Assembly: GCA_033344915.1 (NCBI GenBank)
Contig: JAWPML010000001.1
Span: 2,352,369-2,416,368, forward strand
Direction of reading: 5' to 3'
Source of the DNA: Acidimicrobiales bacterium
GTDB lineage: Bacteria; Actinomycetota; Acidimicrobiia; Acidimicrobiales; Aldehydirespiratoraceae
DNA length: 64,000 nt
Made by a program: the position numbers and the translations under genes. Numbering within the stretch: position 1 is the first letter of the stretch; every line of letters begins with the position of its first letter. The notes below the pieces were generated by a model. It worked only from the letters and a program-made list of their open reading frames with translations, was not told where the DNA came from and did no database searches. Shown here one piece after another: positions 45,033-53,901 of the stretch.

Positions 45033-45419
45033 TCAGGAAGCGCTGGCCATCGCGTCGCGAGCACGCTGCTCGGCGACCCGCTTGCGACCGATGATCGGCG
45101 TGGTGGGAGGGAAGCCGGCTTCGGCCCGCTCCGACTCGCTCTCGCCGCCCCAAAAGCCGAGCTCCCGATTGCTGCGGGCGTACTCCTGGCACGCGGCGAT
45201 GCCGGCGCACCCCTGGCAGATCACACGGGCCGCGGCCTCGCGGCGCACCCGCGCCTCGGGCCGCTCGGCGAACGGCGCGAAGAACAGGTCGCTGTGACCG
45301 GCACACGACGCTTCGTCCATCCAGTCCGTCGATCCGATCGGTCCCGTCGGCGTCTCCGCCGGTTCGATGATCTCGAGCACCTCGTCACCCGCTTCCCTCG
45401 AGCCCGGGCCGCACACCAT
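45033..45419 (-). CDS. WhiB family iron-sulfur regulator
   Basis: 128 residues. The four cluster cysteines are Cys-39, Cys-68, Cys-71 and Cys-77 (C-x28-C-x2-C-x5-C), followed by the turn ELGFWGGESESER. The basic C-terminus PIIGRKRVAEQRARD would contact DNA. WhiB proteins bind a 4Fe-4S cluster and the primary sigma factor. Its presence places the organism in the Actinobacteria. The 254 bp upstream contain no gene; I see no clear operator. Confidence 0.93.
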   Translation of the reverse strand: MVCGPGSREAGDEVLEIIEPAETPTGPIGSTDWMDEASCAGHSDLFFAPFAERPEARVRREAAARVICQGCAGIAACQEYARSNRELGFWGGESESERAEAGFPPTTPIIGRKRVAEQRARDAMASAS

Positions 45420-45673
45420 TGTGCGGTCCTCGGTGCCCTGTTCGGCTACGCCCGTAAACGTAGGAAATCATGGGCCGAATGTCCCGTGAACGCCGATGAT
45501 TGTTCGCGCTAGCACCCATCGCGAAAAGTGATCGACCACGCAGCGTCGGACTGTGGAGCAGAACCGTTCCTGACGGTGCATCAGATTCGGCACGCGCCAA
45601 GTCGGGCTCGGCCGGTGACCGGTGCGCCGATCCGCGGTTCGCCCCGGCCCGCGTCGCTGACTAGGAAAGAGCC

Positions 45674-46327
45674 ATGGCCCCACCCGTCGTCCTCCTCCAC
45701 GGCTTCGCCACATCCACCGAGCGCACGTGGCGCGAGCCCGGCTGGTTCGACCTGCTGAAGGACGCCCGCCGCCGGGCCTTCGGCATCGACCTCCTCGGCC
45801 ACGGCGACGCGCCGAAGCCGACCGACCCGGCCGACTACGACGACCTCGTCACGCCGGTGATCGAGCAGTTCCCCGAGACGCCCGCCGACATCGTCGGGTA
45901 CTCGCTCGGTGCCCGCACCGCCCTGCAGATCGCCATGCAGTATCCGGACCGAGTCAACCGGATCGTGCTCGCCGCGGTCGGGCGGAACCTGGTGGCCGCC
46001 GACGACGCCGACGAGATGGCCAACCACACCGCGAGCCGTTTCGAGTCCCTGATCACGACGCCGGGTAACGACCCCAATGCGTTGCGCGCCTGCATCGGTC
46101 GGGAGCGGCCCCGGTTCACCGCGGACGAACTCGCAACGGTGCAGGCCCCGTGCCTGATCATCATCGGCAGCGACGACTTCGCCGGCCCGCCCGAGCCGCT
46201 CGCCGACGCGCTCCCCGACTGTCAGGTCAAGGTCCTGCCCGGCGTCGACCACTTCGGCCTCCCCAAACAGTTCTCCTTCATCGACGCCGCCCTCGAGTTC
46301 ATCGACGCCGTCCCCACCTGGGACTGA
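45674..46327 (+). CDS. Alpha/beta hydrolase
   Basis: 217 residues. It has an oxyanion region VVLLHGFATS, the nucleophile elbow VGYSLGARTALQIA (Ser ~78) and a late His in PGVDHFGLPKQF. AGGAAAG lies just upstream of the ATG. It is a short esterase-like hydrolase; the substrate is unknown. Confidence 0.9.
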   Translation: MAPPVVLLHGFATSTERTWREPGWFDLLKDARRRAFGIDLLGHGDAPKPTDPADYDDLVTPVIEQFPETPADIVGYSLGARTALQIAMQYPDRVNRIVLAAVGRNLVAADDADEMANHTASRFESLITTPGNDPNALRACIGRERPRFTADELATVQAPCLIIIGSDDFAGPPEPLADALPDCQVKVLPGVDHFGLPKQFSFIDAALEFIDAVPTWD

Positions 46328-46338
46328 CCGCATACTTT

Positions 46339-46355
46339 CTGGGGTCAGACCCCAG
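46339..46355. terminator. Palindrome between convergent genes
   Basis: CTGGGGTCAGACCCCAG forms an 8-bp perfect stem around one base, flanked on both sides by TACTTTCT direct repeats. It sits between the convergent hydrolase and CoA transferase genes, so a bidirectional terminator is likely, though no T-run follows. The GGGGTCAGACCCC core is also typical of dispersed intergenic repeats. Confidence 0.5.
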
Positions 46356-46381
46356 TACTTTCTCGGAGGCCCGGCCGTGCG

Positions 46382-47578
46382 CTAGGCGACGATGCCGTCG
46401 TCGTGGAGGGTGCCGATCTCGGCGGCGCTGAGGCCGAGATCGTCGGCGAGGATCTCGTCGGTGTGCTCGCCGAGGCGCGGCGCCGGCGCCGGCTCGACGG
46501 GGAGCCGCTCGTCGAAGGCGATCGGTGACCCCGGCGTGAGGTACGTGCCGATGCCGGGCTGGAGGACGTCGCGGAAAAGCTCACTCTCCGTGGAACACCG
46601 CGGGTCCTCCTCCACGAGCTGCGTGAAGGTCTGGTAGCGCCCCCAGCAGACCCCGAGCTCGTCGAAGCGGGCACCGACGGTCGCCAGCGGGTTGGCGGCG
46701 ATCCACGGGCCGACGGCGGCGATCACCTCGGCTCGCGCCGCGAACCGGTCGCCCTCGTCGCGGAAGTCGTAGCCACCGGCCGCCTCGATCGCGGCGACTG
46801 CCTCCGTCGCCTCGGTGGCCTCCAACAACGACGCCCACTGCTTGGGGCTGATGCCGACGGCGTAGATCCGCTCGCCGTCGGCGGTGCGGAACTCGGCGCC
46901 GAACGCGCCGTACAGGTCGTTGCCGTACCGCTGCCGCTCGGTGCCGTTGACCTGGGCCTCCCCGACGTGGCCGAGGGCGGCGACCGCCGCGATCGCGACA
47001 TCCGAGAGGGCCACGCTCATGTTCGACCCCTCGCCCGTGCGCAGTCGGTGCCGATCGGCGGCCAGGATGCCGAGCGCCGCCGTCTGGCCGCAGACCAGAT
47101 CCCACGCCGGCAGAACATGGTTGACCGGCTCAGTGCTGTCCACCGGCCCGGTCGCGTACGGGTAGCCGAGCGCACAGTTGACCGTGTAGTCCAGCGCGGT
47201 CGACCCGTCGCGGTTCCCGGTGACGGCGAGCATGACGAGATCGGGCCGCTCGGCGGCGAGCGTGTCGTAGCCCATCCATCCGCGCGCCGGGAAGTTCGTG
47301 AGGAACGTGCCCGCGCCGCGGATCAGGTCGGTCAGGATCTCCCGGGCCCGGGGCGATCGGAGGTCGACCGAGATCGACTTCTTGCCCTTGTTGAGCCCCG
47401 CCCAGTAGATCGACTCGCCGTCGGCGGTGAGCGGCCAGCGCTTGGCGTCGAGACCGCCGCCGATCTGGTCGAAGCGGATGACCTCGGCGCCGAGCTGGGC
47501 GAGCGTCATCCCCCCCGACGGCGCGGCGACGAACGCCGAGCCTTCGACCACCCGGAGCCCGTCGAGCGGAGGTACCAC
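46382..47578 (-). CDS. CaiB/BaiF (family III) CoA transferase
   Basis: 398 residues. It has the N-terminal LDGLRVVEGSAFVAAPSGGM and AQLGAEVIRFDQIGGG, the central NKGKKSISVDLRSPRAR and the C-terminal LGEHTDEILADDLGLS, which define the family. These enzymes transfer CoA between carboxylates, and some racemise acyl-CoAs. It is one base from the aldehyde dehydrogenase gene on the same strand and close to a thiolase, suggesting a small acyl-CoA catabolic locus. Confidence 0.92.
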   Translation of the reverse strand: MVPPLDGLRVVEGSAFVAAPSGGMTLAQLGAEVIRFDQIGGGLDAKRWPLTADGESIYWAGLNKGKKSISVDLRSPRAREILTDLIRGAGTFLTNFPARGWMGYDTLAAERPDLVMLAVTGNRDGSTALDYTVNCALGYPYATGPVDSTEPVNHVLPAWDLVCGQTAALGILAADRHRLRTGEGSNMSVALSDVAIAAVAALGHVGEAQVNGTERQRYGNDLYGAFGAEFRTADGERIYAVGISPKQWASLLEATEATEAVAAIEAAGGYDFRDEGDRFAARAEVIAAVGPWIAANPLATVGARFDELGVCWGRYQTFTQLVEEDPRCSTESELFRDVLQPGIGTYLTPGSPIAFDERLPVEPAPAPRLGEHTDEILADDLGLSAAEIGTLHDDGIVA

Positions 47579-47579
47579 C

Positions 47580-49043
47580 TCAGCCCAGCCAGTTGATGGC
47601 CTGGAGTTCGCTGTAGGCCTCGATGCCGTAGGCGCCCCGGTCCCGACCGACGCCGGACATCTTGAAGCCGCCGAACGGCGCCTCCATGTGGGGCTGGATC
47701 ACGTTGATGCCGACGCTGCCGGACTCGATCTGCTGGGCCAGGGCGAACGCCCGCATCGAGTCACCCGAGAACACATAGCTGTAGAGCCCGTAGTCGGAGT
47801 CGTTCGCCAACGCGATCGCGTGGTCGTCGTCCTCGTACGGCAGCACGACGATGACCGGCCCGAAGGCCTCCTCCTGCACGACGTGCATGTCCGGCGTGCA
47901 GTCGGCCAGCAGGGTCGGGGCGATGTAGTAGCCGTCGAGCTCGGGACGCTCCCCGCCGCAGACGAGCGTCGCGCCGGCGTCCTTGCCCGTCTGGATGAAC
48001 TCCTCGACCCGGTTGCGGTGGAGCTCGGTGATGACCGGACCGATGATCGTGTCGCGCTCCTTCGGATCGCCCACCTTCATGAACCCGGAGAACGTCTTCA
48101 ACGTCTCCACGAGCTGGTCGTAGATGTCCTTGTGGGCGATGACGCGGGTCGGCGCAGTGCAGATCTGCCCGGAGTGGAAGCCCCAGACCGTGGCGATGGC
48201 CTGGGCGGCCTGCCCGATGTCGGCGTCCTCCGTCACGACGGCGGCCCCTTTGCCGCCGAGCTCCATGAGCAGGCGCTTCATGGTCTTGCCGCCGTTCTCC
48301 ATGATCTTGGCGCCGACGGGCGACGAGCCGGTGAAGCTGATCATGTTGACGTCGCGGCTGTCGACGAGGGCGGCGGGGACCTCGGGGCCGGACCCGTTGA
48401 CGATGTTGACCACGCCGGGCGGGAGGCCCGCGGCCTCGACGGCCTCCCCGAGCAGGAAGATGCCCAACGGGTCCTGTGGCGCCGGCTTGATGATCGTGGT
48501 GCACCCGGCGGCGAGCGCCGGCGCGATCTTGCCCGCGACGTTCGTGATCGGGAAGTTGTAGGGCGTGATCGCCGCGACGACCCCGACGGGCTGGCGCTTC
48601 ACATGGGCGCTCATCAGGCCGGCGGGGCCGAGCGGTCCCTTCGCGGTCGGGATCGGACGCAGGTTCTCGTCGAGATCGATCGGGTTCGCGTAGTACCGGA
48701 AGCGGTCGACGGCGGGCCCACCGACCTGGAGGTTCTCGGTCGTCCCGATCGTCGCGCCGGTCTCCGCCTGCACGGTGTCGACCCAGTCGGGCGACCGTTC
48801 GGCGATCTCCTCGCCGAGCCGGCCGACGTGGGCGCACCGTTCTTCACGCGACAGTCGGCGCCAGCCGGCGAGGGCCTCCTTCGCCGCTGCCGCACTGTCG
48901 TTCGCCTGCTCGACGGACGCCTCCGGCGCGTGTCCGACGACCTCCGTGGTCGCCGGATCGATGATGTCGTAGGTGCCCGCGGCAGGGTCGACCCACTCGC
49001 CGTTGATCAGCAGCTGCCAGTTCTTGTCGACGTCGATAGCCAT
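47580..49043 (-). CDS. Aldehyde dehydrogenase family protein
   Basis: 487 residues from the ATG at 49043; an upstream frame is open but unlike the family. Core motifs are ITPYNFPITNVAGKIAPALA, the catalytic Glu in LMELGGKGAAVV and the catalytic Cys in HSGQICTAPTR, then EEAFGPVIVVLPYEDDD. NAD(P)-dependent oxidation of an aldehyde to an acid. Likely co-transcribed with the CoA transferase. Confidence 0.93.
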   Translation of the reverse strand: MAIDVDKNWQLLINGEWVDPAAGTYDIIDPATTEVVGHAPEASVEQANDSAAAAKEALAGWRRLSREERCAHVGRLGEEIAERSPDWVDTVQAETGATIGTTENLQVGGPAVDRFRYYANPIDLDENLRPIPTAKGPLGPAGLMSAHVKRQPVGVVAAITPYNFPITNVAGKIAPALAAGCTTIIKPAPQDPLGIFLLGEAVEAAGLPPGVVNIVNGSGPEVPAALVDSRDVNMISFTGSSPVGAKIMENGGKTMKRLLMELGGKGAAVVTEDADIGQAAQAIATVWGFHSGQICTAPTRVIAHKDIYDQLVETLKTFSGFMKVGDPKERDTIIGPVITELHRNRVEEFIQTGKDAGATLVCGGERPELDGYYIAPTLLADCTPDMHVVQEEAFGPVIVVLPYEDDDHAIALANDSDYGLYSYVFSGDSMRAFALAQQIESGSVGINVIQPHMEAPFGGFKMSGVGRDRGAYGIEAYSELQAINWLG

Positions 49044-49160
49044 GGGCGCGGATCGTAACCCCCGCCGGGGCCGAACGGCGAAGCGGTACGGGCCCGCCGA
49101 CGATGGGCACGCAGAGAAAACGTGTCTATCGTGATGACACATTCTCGCCAAGGAGCCGAA

Positions 49161-50357
49161 ATGCCAGAAGCTGTCATCGTTGCCACGTCCCGTACCCCCA
49201 TCGGGCGGGCCAACAAGGGCTCGCTGGTCGACGCCCGTCCCGACGACCTGTCGTCGTTCATCCTCGCCGACGTGATGGGCAAGGCGGGGGTCGAGGCCTC
49301 CGACGTCGAAGACGTCATGTGGGGCATCGGTCAGCCCGGTGGTGAGGGCGGCTACAACATCGCCCGCGTCATCTCCGCGATGCAGGGACTCGACATCCCC
49401 GGCGTGACGGTCAACCGGTACTGCTCCTCCTCACTGCAGACGATCCGCATGGCATCGCACGCCATCAAGGCCGGCGAGGGCGACTGCTTCGTCGCCGGCG
49501 GCGTCGAGACCGTCAGCCGCTACATGTACGGCGCGGCCGACACCGGACCGCACAACGAGACCTTCGCCGACGCCGAGGCCCGCAGCGCCTCCCGCAGCGA
49601 GGGCGGCCAGGGCGACTGGGCGCCGCCGGAGGGCGTGCCCGACATCTACATCGCGATGGGTCAGACCGCCGAGAACGTCGTGGAGTACACGGGCATCAGC
49701 CGTGAGCGTCAGGACGAGTGGGGCGTCAGCTCCCAGAACCGGGCCGAAGCGGCGCTCAACCGCGGCTTCTTCGAGCGGGAGATCACGCCCTACACCCTCC
49801 CGGACGGCACCGTCGTGTCGACCGACGACGGCATCCGGGCCGGCACCACGCTCGAGAAGGTCAGCCAGCTCCAGCCGGCGTTCCGCCCCGGCGGCACGGT
49901 CACGGCCGGCAACGCCTGCCCGCTGAACGACGGCGCGTCCGCCGTGGTCGTCATGAGCGACACCAAGGCCAAGGCCATGGGCATCGAGCCGATCGCCCGC
50001 ATCGTCTCCTCGGGCGTGTCCGCCCTCAACCCGGAGATCATGGGCCTCGGCCCGATCGACGCCTGCCGTCAGGCCATGGCCCGCGCCGGCATGTCCATCG
50101 GTGACATCGACCAGGTCGAGATCAACGAGGCGTTCGCCGTGCAGGTCATCGGTTCGGCCGACGAGCTCGGCATCGACCTCGACAAGCTCAACCCCAACGG
50201 CGGCGCGATCGCCCTCGGTCACCCCTTCGGCATGACCGGCAGCCGCATCATGACCACCCTGCTGAACGGCCTCAACGACTCCGGCGGCACCGTCGGTATG
50301 GAGTCCATGTGCGTCGGCGGCGGCCAGGGCATGGCCATGATCGTCGAAATGCTCTGA
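49161..50357 (+). CDS. Thiolase (acetyl-CoA acetyltransferase)
   Basis: 398 residues; the ATG at 49161 has AAGGAG at good spacing, better than an in-frame ATG at 49122. It has the acyl-binding Cys-88 in NRYCSSSLQTIR, the GGAIALGHPFGMTGSR block with the catalytic His, and the second Cys in ESMCVGGGQGMAM. It performs thiolytic cleavage or condensation of acyl-CoA. The gene uses the strongly biased codons of a well-expressed gene. Confidence 0.94.
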   Translation: MPEAVIVATSRTPIGRANKGSLVDARPDDLSSFILADVMGKAGVEASDVEDVMWGIGQPGGEGGYNIARVISAMQGLDIPGVTVNRYCSSSLQTIRMASHAIKAGEGDCFVAGGVETVSRYMYGAADTGPHNETFADAEARSASRSEGGQGDWAPPEGVPDIYIAMGQTAENVVEYTGISRERQDEWGVSSQNRAEAALNRGFFEREITPYTLPDGTVVSTDDGIRAGTTLEKVSQLQPAFRPGGTVTAGNACPLNDGASAVVVMSDTKAKAMGIEPIARIVSSGVSALNPEIMGLGPIDACRQAMARAGMSIGDIDQVEINEAFAVQVIGSADELGIDLDKLNPNGGAIALGHPFGMTGSRIMTTLLNGLNDSGGTVGMESMCVGGGQGMAMIVEML

Positions 50358-50391
50358 CCCCGCCTCGTACCCGAGTTGTGGCTTCTTAACC

Positions 50392-50420
50392 GAGTTGTGG
50401 TCGTCTGACGACCACAACTC
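50392..50420. terminator. Perfect 14-bp palindrome between thiolase and amidohydrolase
   Basis: GAGTTGTGGTCGTC and its exact complement GACGACCACAACTC are separated by one T. A further direct copy of CCGAGTTGTGG lies at 50371-50381. It lies between convergent genes and overlaps the amidohydrolase stop codon, which fits a bidirectional terminator. Confidence 0.65.
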
Positions 50421-51228
50421 AACGCGGATCGGAACGGAACCAGAGACGGGCGGTGGTTCCCTCGAGGACCGCCGCCCGTGTCGCGTCCGGCAGACCGTCG
50501 ACGCTCGCCCGGGCGAGGTCAGCGAGCGTGCGGTAATCGCGGTCGCGGATCTGCGGATGATCGCTGCCCCAGGCCAGCCGGTCGGCGCCGACGAGATCCA
50601 GGAGCCGGCGCACGGTCGCGGCCGGATCGAGCGCGCTGTGGTCGAAGACACCGGTGCTGATCTTGAGCACGACGTTCTCGTGGGCGACGAGCGCGCCCAG
50701 CTCGCCCTCGTCGCCGCCGATCGCGACGAAACCGGCGTGGTCGATGGCGAACTCCAGATCCGCCACCGCGGCCACGAGCCGAGCCGCGGCGGGGAGCTCC
50801 TCGGGCAGACAGCAGATCATCGGTGTGAGCCCCAGGTCACGGCATTGCTCGGCGACCACCCGGCCCCGGTCGGCGTCGAGCCAGCTGACCTCCGGGAGCG
50901 GCACGGAGAACAGGCGCGCCCCGGTCGCGCCGGCTCGCGCGGCCCGCTCAAGGGTGGCGGCGGGGTCGGGGTCGTCGGCCCCGACCGCGGCGACCGCCCG
51001 CCACCGATCGCCGAGCGCCGCCGCGCTCTCGAGCGCGAACGTGTTGTCGAACCCGTGGGCCCCGACGGCCTGGACGAGCACCCCACCGTCCACGCCTGCG
51101 GCGGCGAGGCGACCCGCGACCGTCGGCGGCGACGCGTCGAGCGCCTCCCACCAGGCGCCGTCGGGGTGCCCGGTGCGATCCGGTCCCGCGGTCGCCGCGT
51201 CGACCACATGGAGATGTGCGTCGATCAT
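50419..51228 (-). CDS. Amidohydrolase-2 family protein
   Basis: 269 residues from the ATG at 51228, which places the metal motif IDAHLHVVD at the N-terminus as the family requires. Further motifs are FAIDHAGFV (His) and DRLAWGSDHPQIRDRDY. TIM-barrel hydrolase or lactonase, perhaps a dicarboxylate lactonase or decarboxylase. Only 19 bp separate its start from that of the divergent HerA-like gene. Confidence 0.88.
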   Translation of the reverse strand: MIDAHLHVVDAATAGPDRTGHPDGAWWEALDASPPTVAGRLAAAGVDGGVLVQAVGAHGFDNTFALESAAALGDRWRAVAAVGADDPDPAATLERAARAGATGARLFSVPLPEVSWLDADRGRVVAEQCRDLGLTPMICCLPEELPAAARLVAAVADLEFAIDHAGFVAIGGDEGELGALVAHENVVLKISTGVFDHSALDPAATVRRLLDLVGADRLAWGSDHPQIRDRDYRTLADLARASVDGLPDATRAAVLEGTTARLWFRSDPR

Positions 51229-51247
51229 TCCTTTAGCATCGCACCCC

Positions 51248-53650
51248 ATGGACACCACGACGGTCGATGTCACCCCCGGTCACTTCTTCCTCGGGCCCGT
51301 GGAGGGCGGCGAGGACGAGGCGAACATCATCTACGAGGCCGCCGACCTCACGACGCACGGCGTCATCGTCGGCATGACGGGATCCGGCAAGACCGGCCTC
51401 GGCATGATCCTGCTCGAGGAGGCGCTCCTCCAGGGCATCCCCACGCTCGTGATCGACCCGAAGGGCGACATGGGCAACCTGCTGCTCACGTTCCCCGATC
51501 TCGCCCCGAGCGACTTCCGGCCCTGGATCAACGAGGGCGAGGCCGAACGCGACGGCGTCACCCCCGACGAGCTCGCGGCGTCGACTGCCGAGCTGTGGGA
51601 GAACGGACTCGCCGGGTCCGGTATCGGCAAGGACCGCATCGCCCGCCTCCGCGAGATGGCGGACTTCACGATCTACACGCCCGGCTCGACGGCAGGCGTG
51701 GCGCTGAACGTGATCGGCGACCTGTCGGCCCCGGCCGACGGGGCGGACGCCGAAGCGATGCGCGAGGAGATCGACGGTCTCGTCCAGGGTCTGCTCAATC
51801 TCGTCGACGTCACGTCCGATCCGCTCTCCGGACGCGAGCACGTCCTGCTCGCGAATCTCATCCACCACGCCTGGGACGCGGGCACCGACCTCGACCTCGC
51901 CAAGCTCCTGGCCCAGATCCAGGACCCGCCGATGCGCAAGCTCGGGGTGATCGAGCTCGACACGTTCTTCCCGCCGAACGATCGCACGGCGCTGGCCATG
52001 AAGCTGAACGGCCTCCTCGCCTCTCCGTCCTTCGCCGCGTGGGGTGAGGGCATCCCGCTCGACATCGCCTCGATGCTGGAAGGCGGCGGCAAGCCGAAGG
52101 CGGCCATCGTCTCGATCGCCCATCTGTCCGACGAGGAACGCCAGTTCGCGGTCACGCTCATCCTCTCGAAGCTCGTCACCTGGATGCGCAGCCAGCCGGG
52201 CAGCCCCGACCTGCGGGCCCTGGTGTACATGGACGAGGTGTTCGGCTTCGTGCCGCCGACCGCCGAACCGCCGGCCAAGCGACCGATCCTCACGATCCTG
52301 AAGCAGGCGCGTGCCTTCGGTGTCGGCATGGTGCTGTCCACGCAGAACCCGGTCGATCTCGACTACAAGGCAATCAGCAACGCGGGCACGTGGATGATCG
52401 GCCGACTCCAGACCGAGCGGGACAAGGCCCGGCTGCTGGAAGGGATGCGCGCCGCGGGCGGCGACGCCGACATCGACGCCATCGGCGACACGATCGGCGG
52501 ACTCGGCAAACGGAAGTTCCTCCTGCACACGACCCGTGGCGGCGCACCGACCACGTTCGGCACGCGCTGGGCGATGTCGTACCTGCCCGGGCCGCTCACC
52601 CGCGATCAGATCGGCACCCTGATGGCCGATCAGCGACAGGCTGCGGCCCCTGCCCCGGCCGCGGCACCAGCCACCGCGGCCGCCGCGCCCGCCCCCACGC
52701 CGGCCGCCCTCGCCGACGACGAGTCGGCCGTCGCACCGGACGTGGCGGACAATGTGGAGGTCGCGTACCTCGACCCCGCCGCCCCGTGGGCGGCCGAGAT
52801 CGGCGCCGTCGCCGGTGGGCGACGCCTCCGCGCCGCGCTCGCCGCCCGGGTCCGGCTGCTCTTCGACGAAGCCAAGGGCGACCTCCGTCACGAGGCGGAG
52901 TGGGAGGCGATCGTCTCGCCCCTCGGTTCCGACGTGGACGGCGGCGACTTCCGACCCGTCGACTACGACGATCGCGATCTCCGACCGACCCCGCCCGACG
53001 GCGCCGTCTACGTGCTGCCGGACGGCAAGATCCACACGAAGACGTTCTTCACGTCGGCCCAGCGAGCACTCAAGGACCAGCTGTACCGCAACGAGGCACT
53101 CACCCTGCTGCGCAACACCGAGCTGAAGCTGTACTCACGGGTCGGCGAGACCGAGGAGGAGTTCGCGGCCCGGTGCGCTCGCGCCGCGGACGACAAGGCC
53201 GACGAGGAGGCCGACGAGCTCCGAAAGTCGATGGCGAAGAAGGAGGACCGCATCCGCGCCGCGATGTCCAAGGCCGAGGACCGGCTCCGGGAGCTGGAGA
53301 ACGACTCCAAGGACCGCAAGCGCAACGAGGTCCTGAGCGGTGCCATCGACGTCATCGGCGGCCTTTTCGGCGGGCGATCCAGCCGTTCGATCATGTCCGG
53401 CGTCCGCCGGGCCAGTTCGTCGCGGCGCACGTCCGCCAACGCGTCACAGCGGGTGGAGACGGCCAAGAATCGCCTCGCCGAGAAGGCCGACGAGCTCGAG
53501 GATCTGGCGGAGGCCCTCACGGACGCCCTCGGCGAGAGTCAGGACGCGTGGGACGAGGCCGCCGAGGCCATCGAGTCCTACGAGGTGGGCCTGGAGAAGA
53601 CCGACATCACGGTCGAGGACGTCGTCCTCGTGTGGGTACCCACCGACTGA
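51248..53650 (+). CDS. HerA/DUF853-like P-loop ATPase
   Basis: 800 residues from the ATG at 51248; the frame is open much further upstream only as antisense of the amidohydrolase. It has Walker A VGMTGSGKTGLG (~39-50), VIDPKGDMGNLL, Walker B ALVYMDEVFGFVP (~323) and QARAFGVGMVLSTQNPVDLDY. An Ala/Pro-rich hinge (~464-485) precedes a C-terminal coiled-coil domain (KADEEADELRKSMAKKEDR). It resembles HerA-type translocases and DUF853 helicases; the DNA-related role is inferred. Confidence 0.85.
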   Translation: MDTTTVDVTPGHFFLGPVEGGEDEANIIYEAADLTTHGVIVGMTGSGKTGLGMILLEEALLQGIPTLVIDPKGDMGNLLLTFPDLAPSDFRPWINEGEAERDGVTPDELAASTAELWENGLAGSGIGKDRIARLREMADFTIYTPGSTAGVALNVIGDLSAPADGADAEAMREEIDGLVQGLLNLVDVTSDPLSGREHVLLANLIHHAWDAGTDLDLAKLLAQIQDPPMRKLGVIELDTFFPPNDRTALAMKLNGLLASPSFAAWGEGIPLDIASMLEGGGKPKAAIVSIAHLSDEERQFAVTLILSKLVTWMRSQPGSPDLRALVYMDEVFGFVPPTAEPPAKRPILTILKQARAFGVGMVLSTQNPVDLDYKAISNAGTWMIGRLQTERDKARLLEGMRAAGGDADIDAIGDTIGGLGKRKFLLHTTRGGAPTTFGTRWAMSYLPGPLTRDQIGTLMADQRQAAAPAPAAAPATAAAAPAPTPAALADDESAVAPDVADNVEVAYLDPAAPWAAEIGAVAGGRRLRAALAARVRLLFDEAKGDLRHEAEWEAIVSPLGSDVDGGDFRPVDYDDRDLRPTPPDGAVYVLPDGKIHTKTFFTSAQRALKDQLYRNEALTLLRNTELKLYSRVGETEEEFAARCARAADDKADEEADELRKSMAKKEDRIRAAMSKAEDRLRELENDSKDRKRNEVLSGAIDVIGGLFGGRSSRSIMSGVRRASSSRRTSANASQRVETAKNRLAEKADELEDLAEALTDALGESQDAWDEAAEAIESYEVGLEKTDITVEDVVLVWVPTD

Positions 53651-53901
53651 CGGGTGGACAAACGGCGTTCAGTTCGGCCACACTGCAACAAAACCGGCAC
53701 ACGATGGGCGCGAGAGATCGCCACGGAGTGTGCCATAATCGACCGGTTGGTCCCCGGCGGGACACTTTGTGACCAAACCCCTCCCCCATCTCTCTTTTCT
53801 TGCAGTTCAGGCGGCCGAATGCCCTCTTTCCCAGTGAGTTCGACGACCTACAGACGTCTCACCCCTCAGCGTCTACGCTCGTGCACGGAGCGTGAACTCT
53901 C
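53651..53901 (+). promoter_or_regulatory. Leader region of the sugar transferase gene
   Basis: 251 bp without a gene, less GC-rich than its surroundings. It holds a CATAAT that could be a -10 element (53734-53739), though no convincing -35 is present. It also holds an imperfect inverted repeat, GGTTGGTC (53745-53752) with GACCAAACC (53771-53779), followed by a pyrimidine-rich stretch. Regulation of the downstream gene from here is an inference. Confidence 0.3.

Noticed and set aside
53651-53901. A strong sigma-70-type promoter for the sugar transferase
   Set aside because: A CATAAT is present but no -35 element stands at the right distance.
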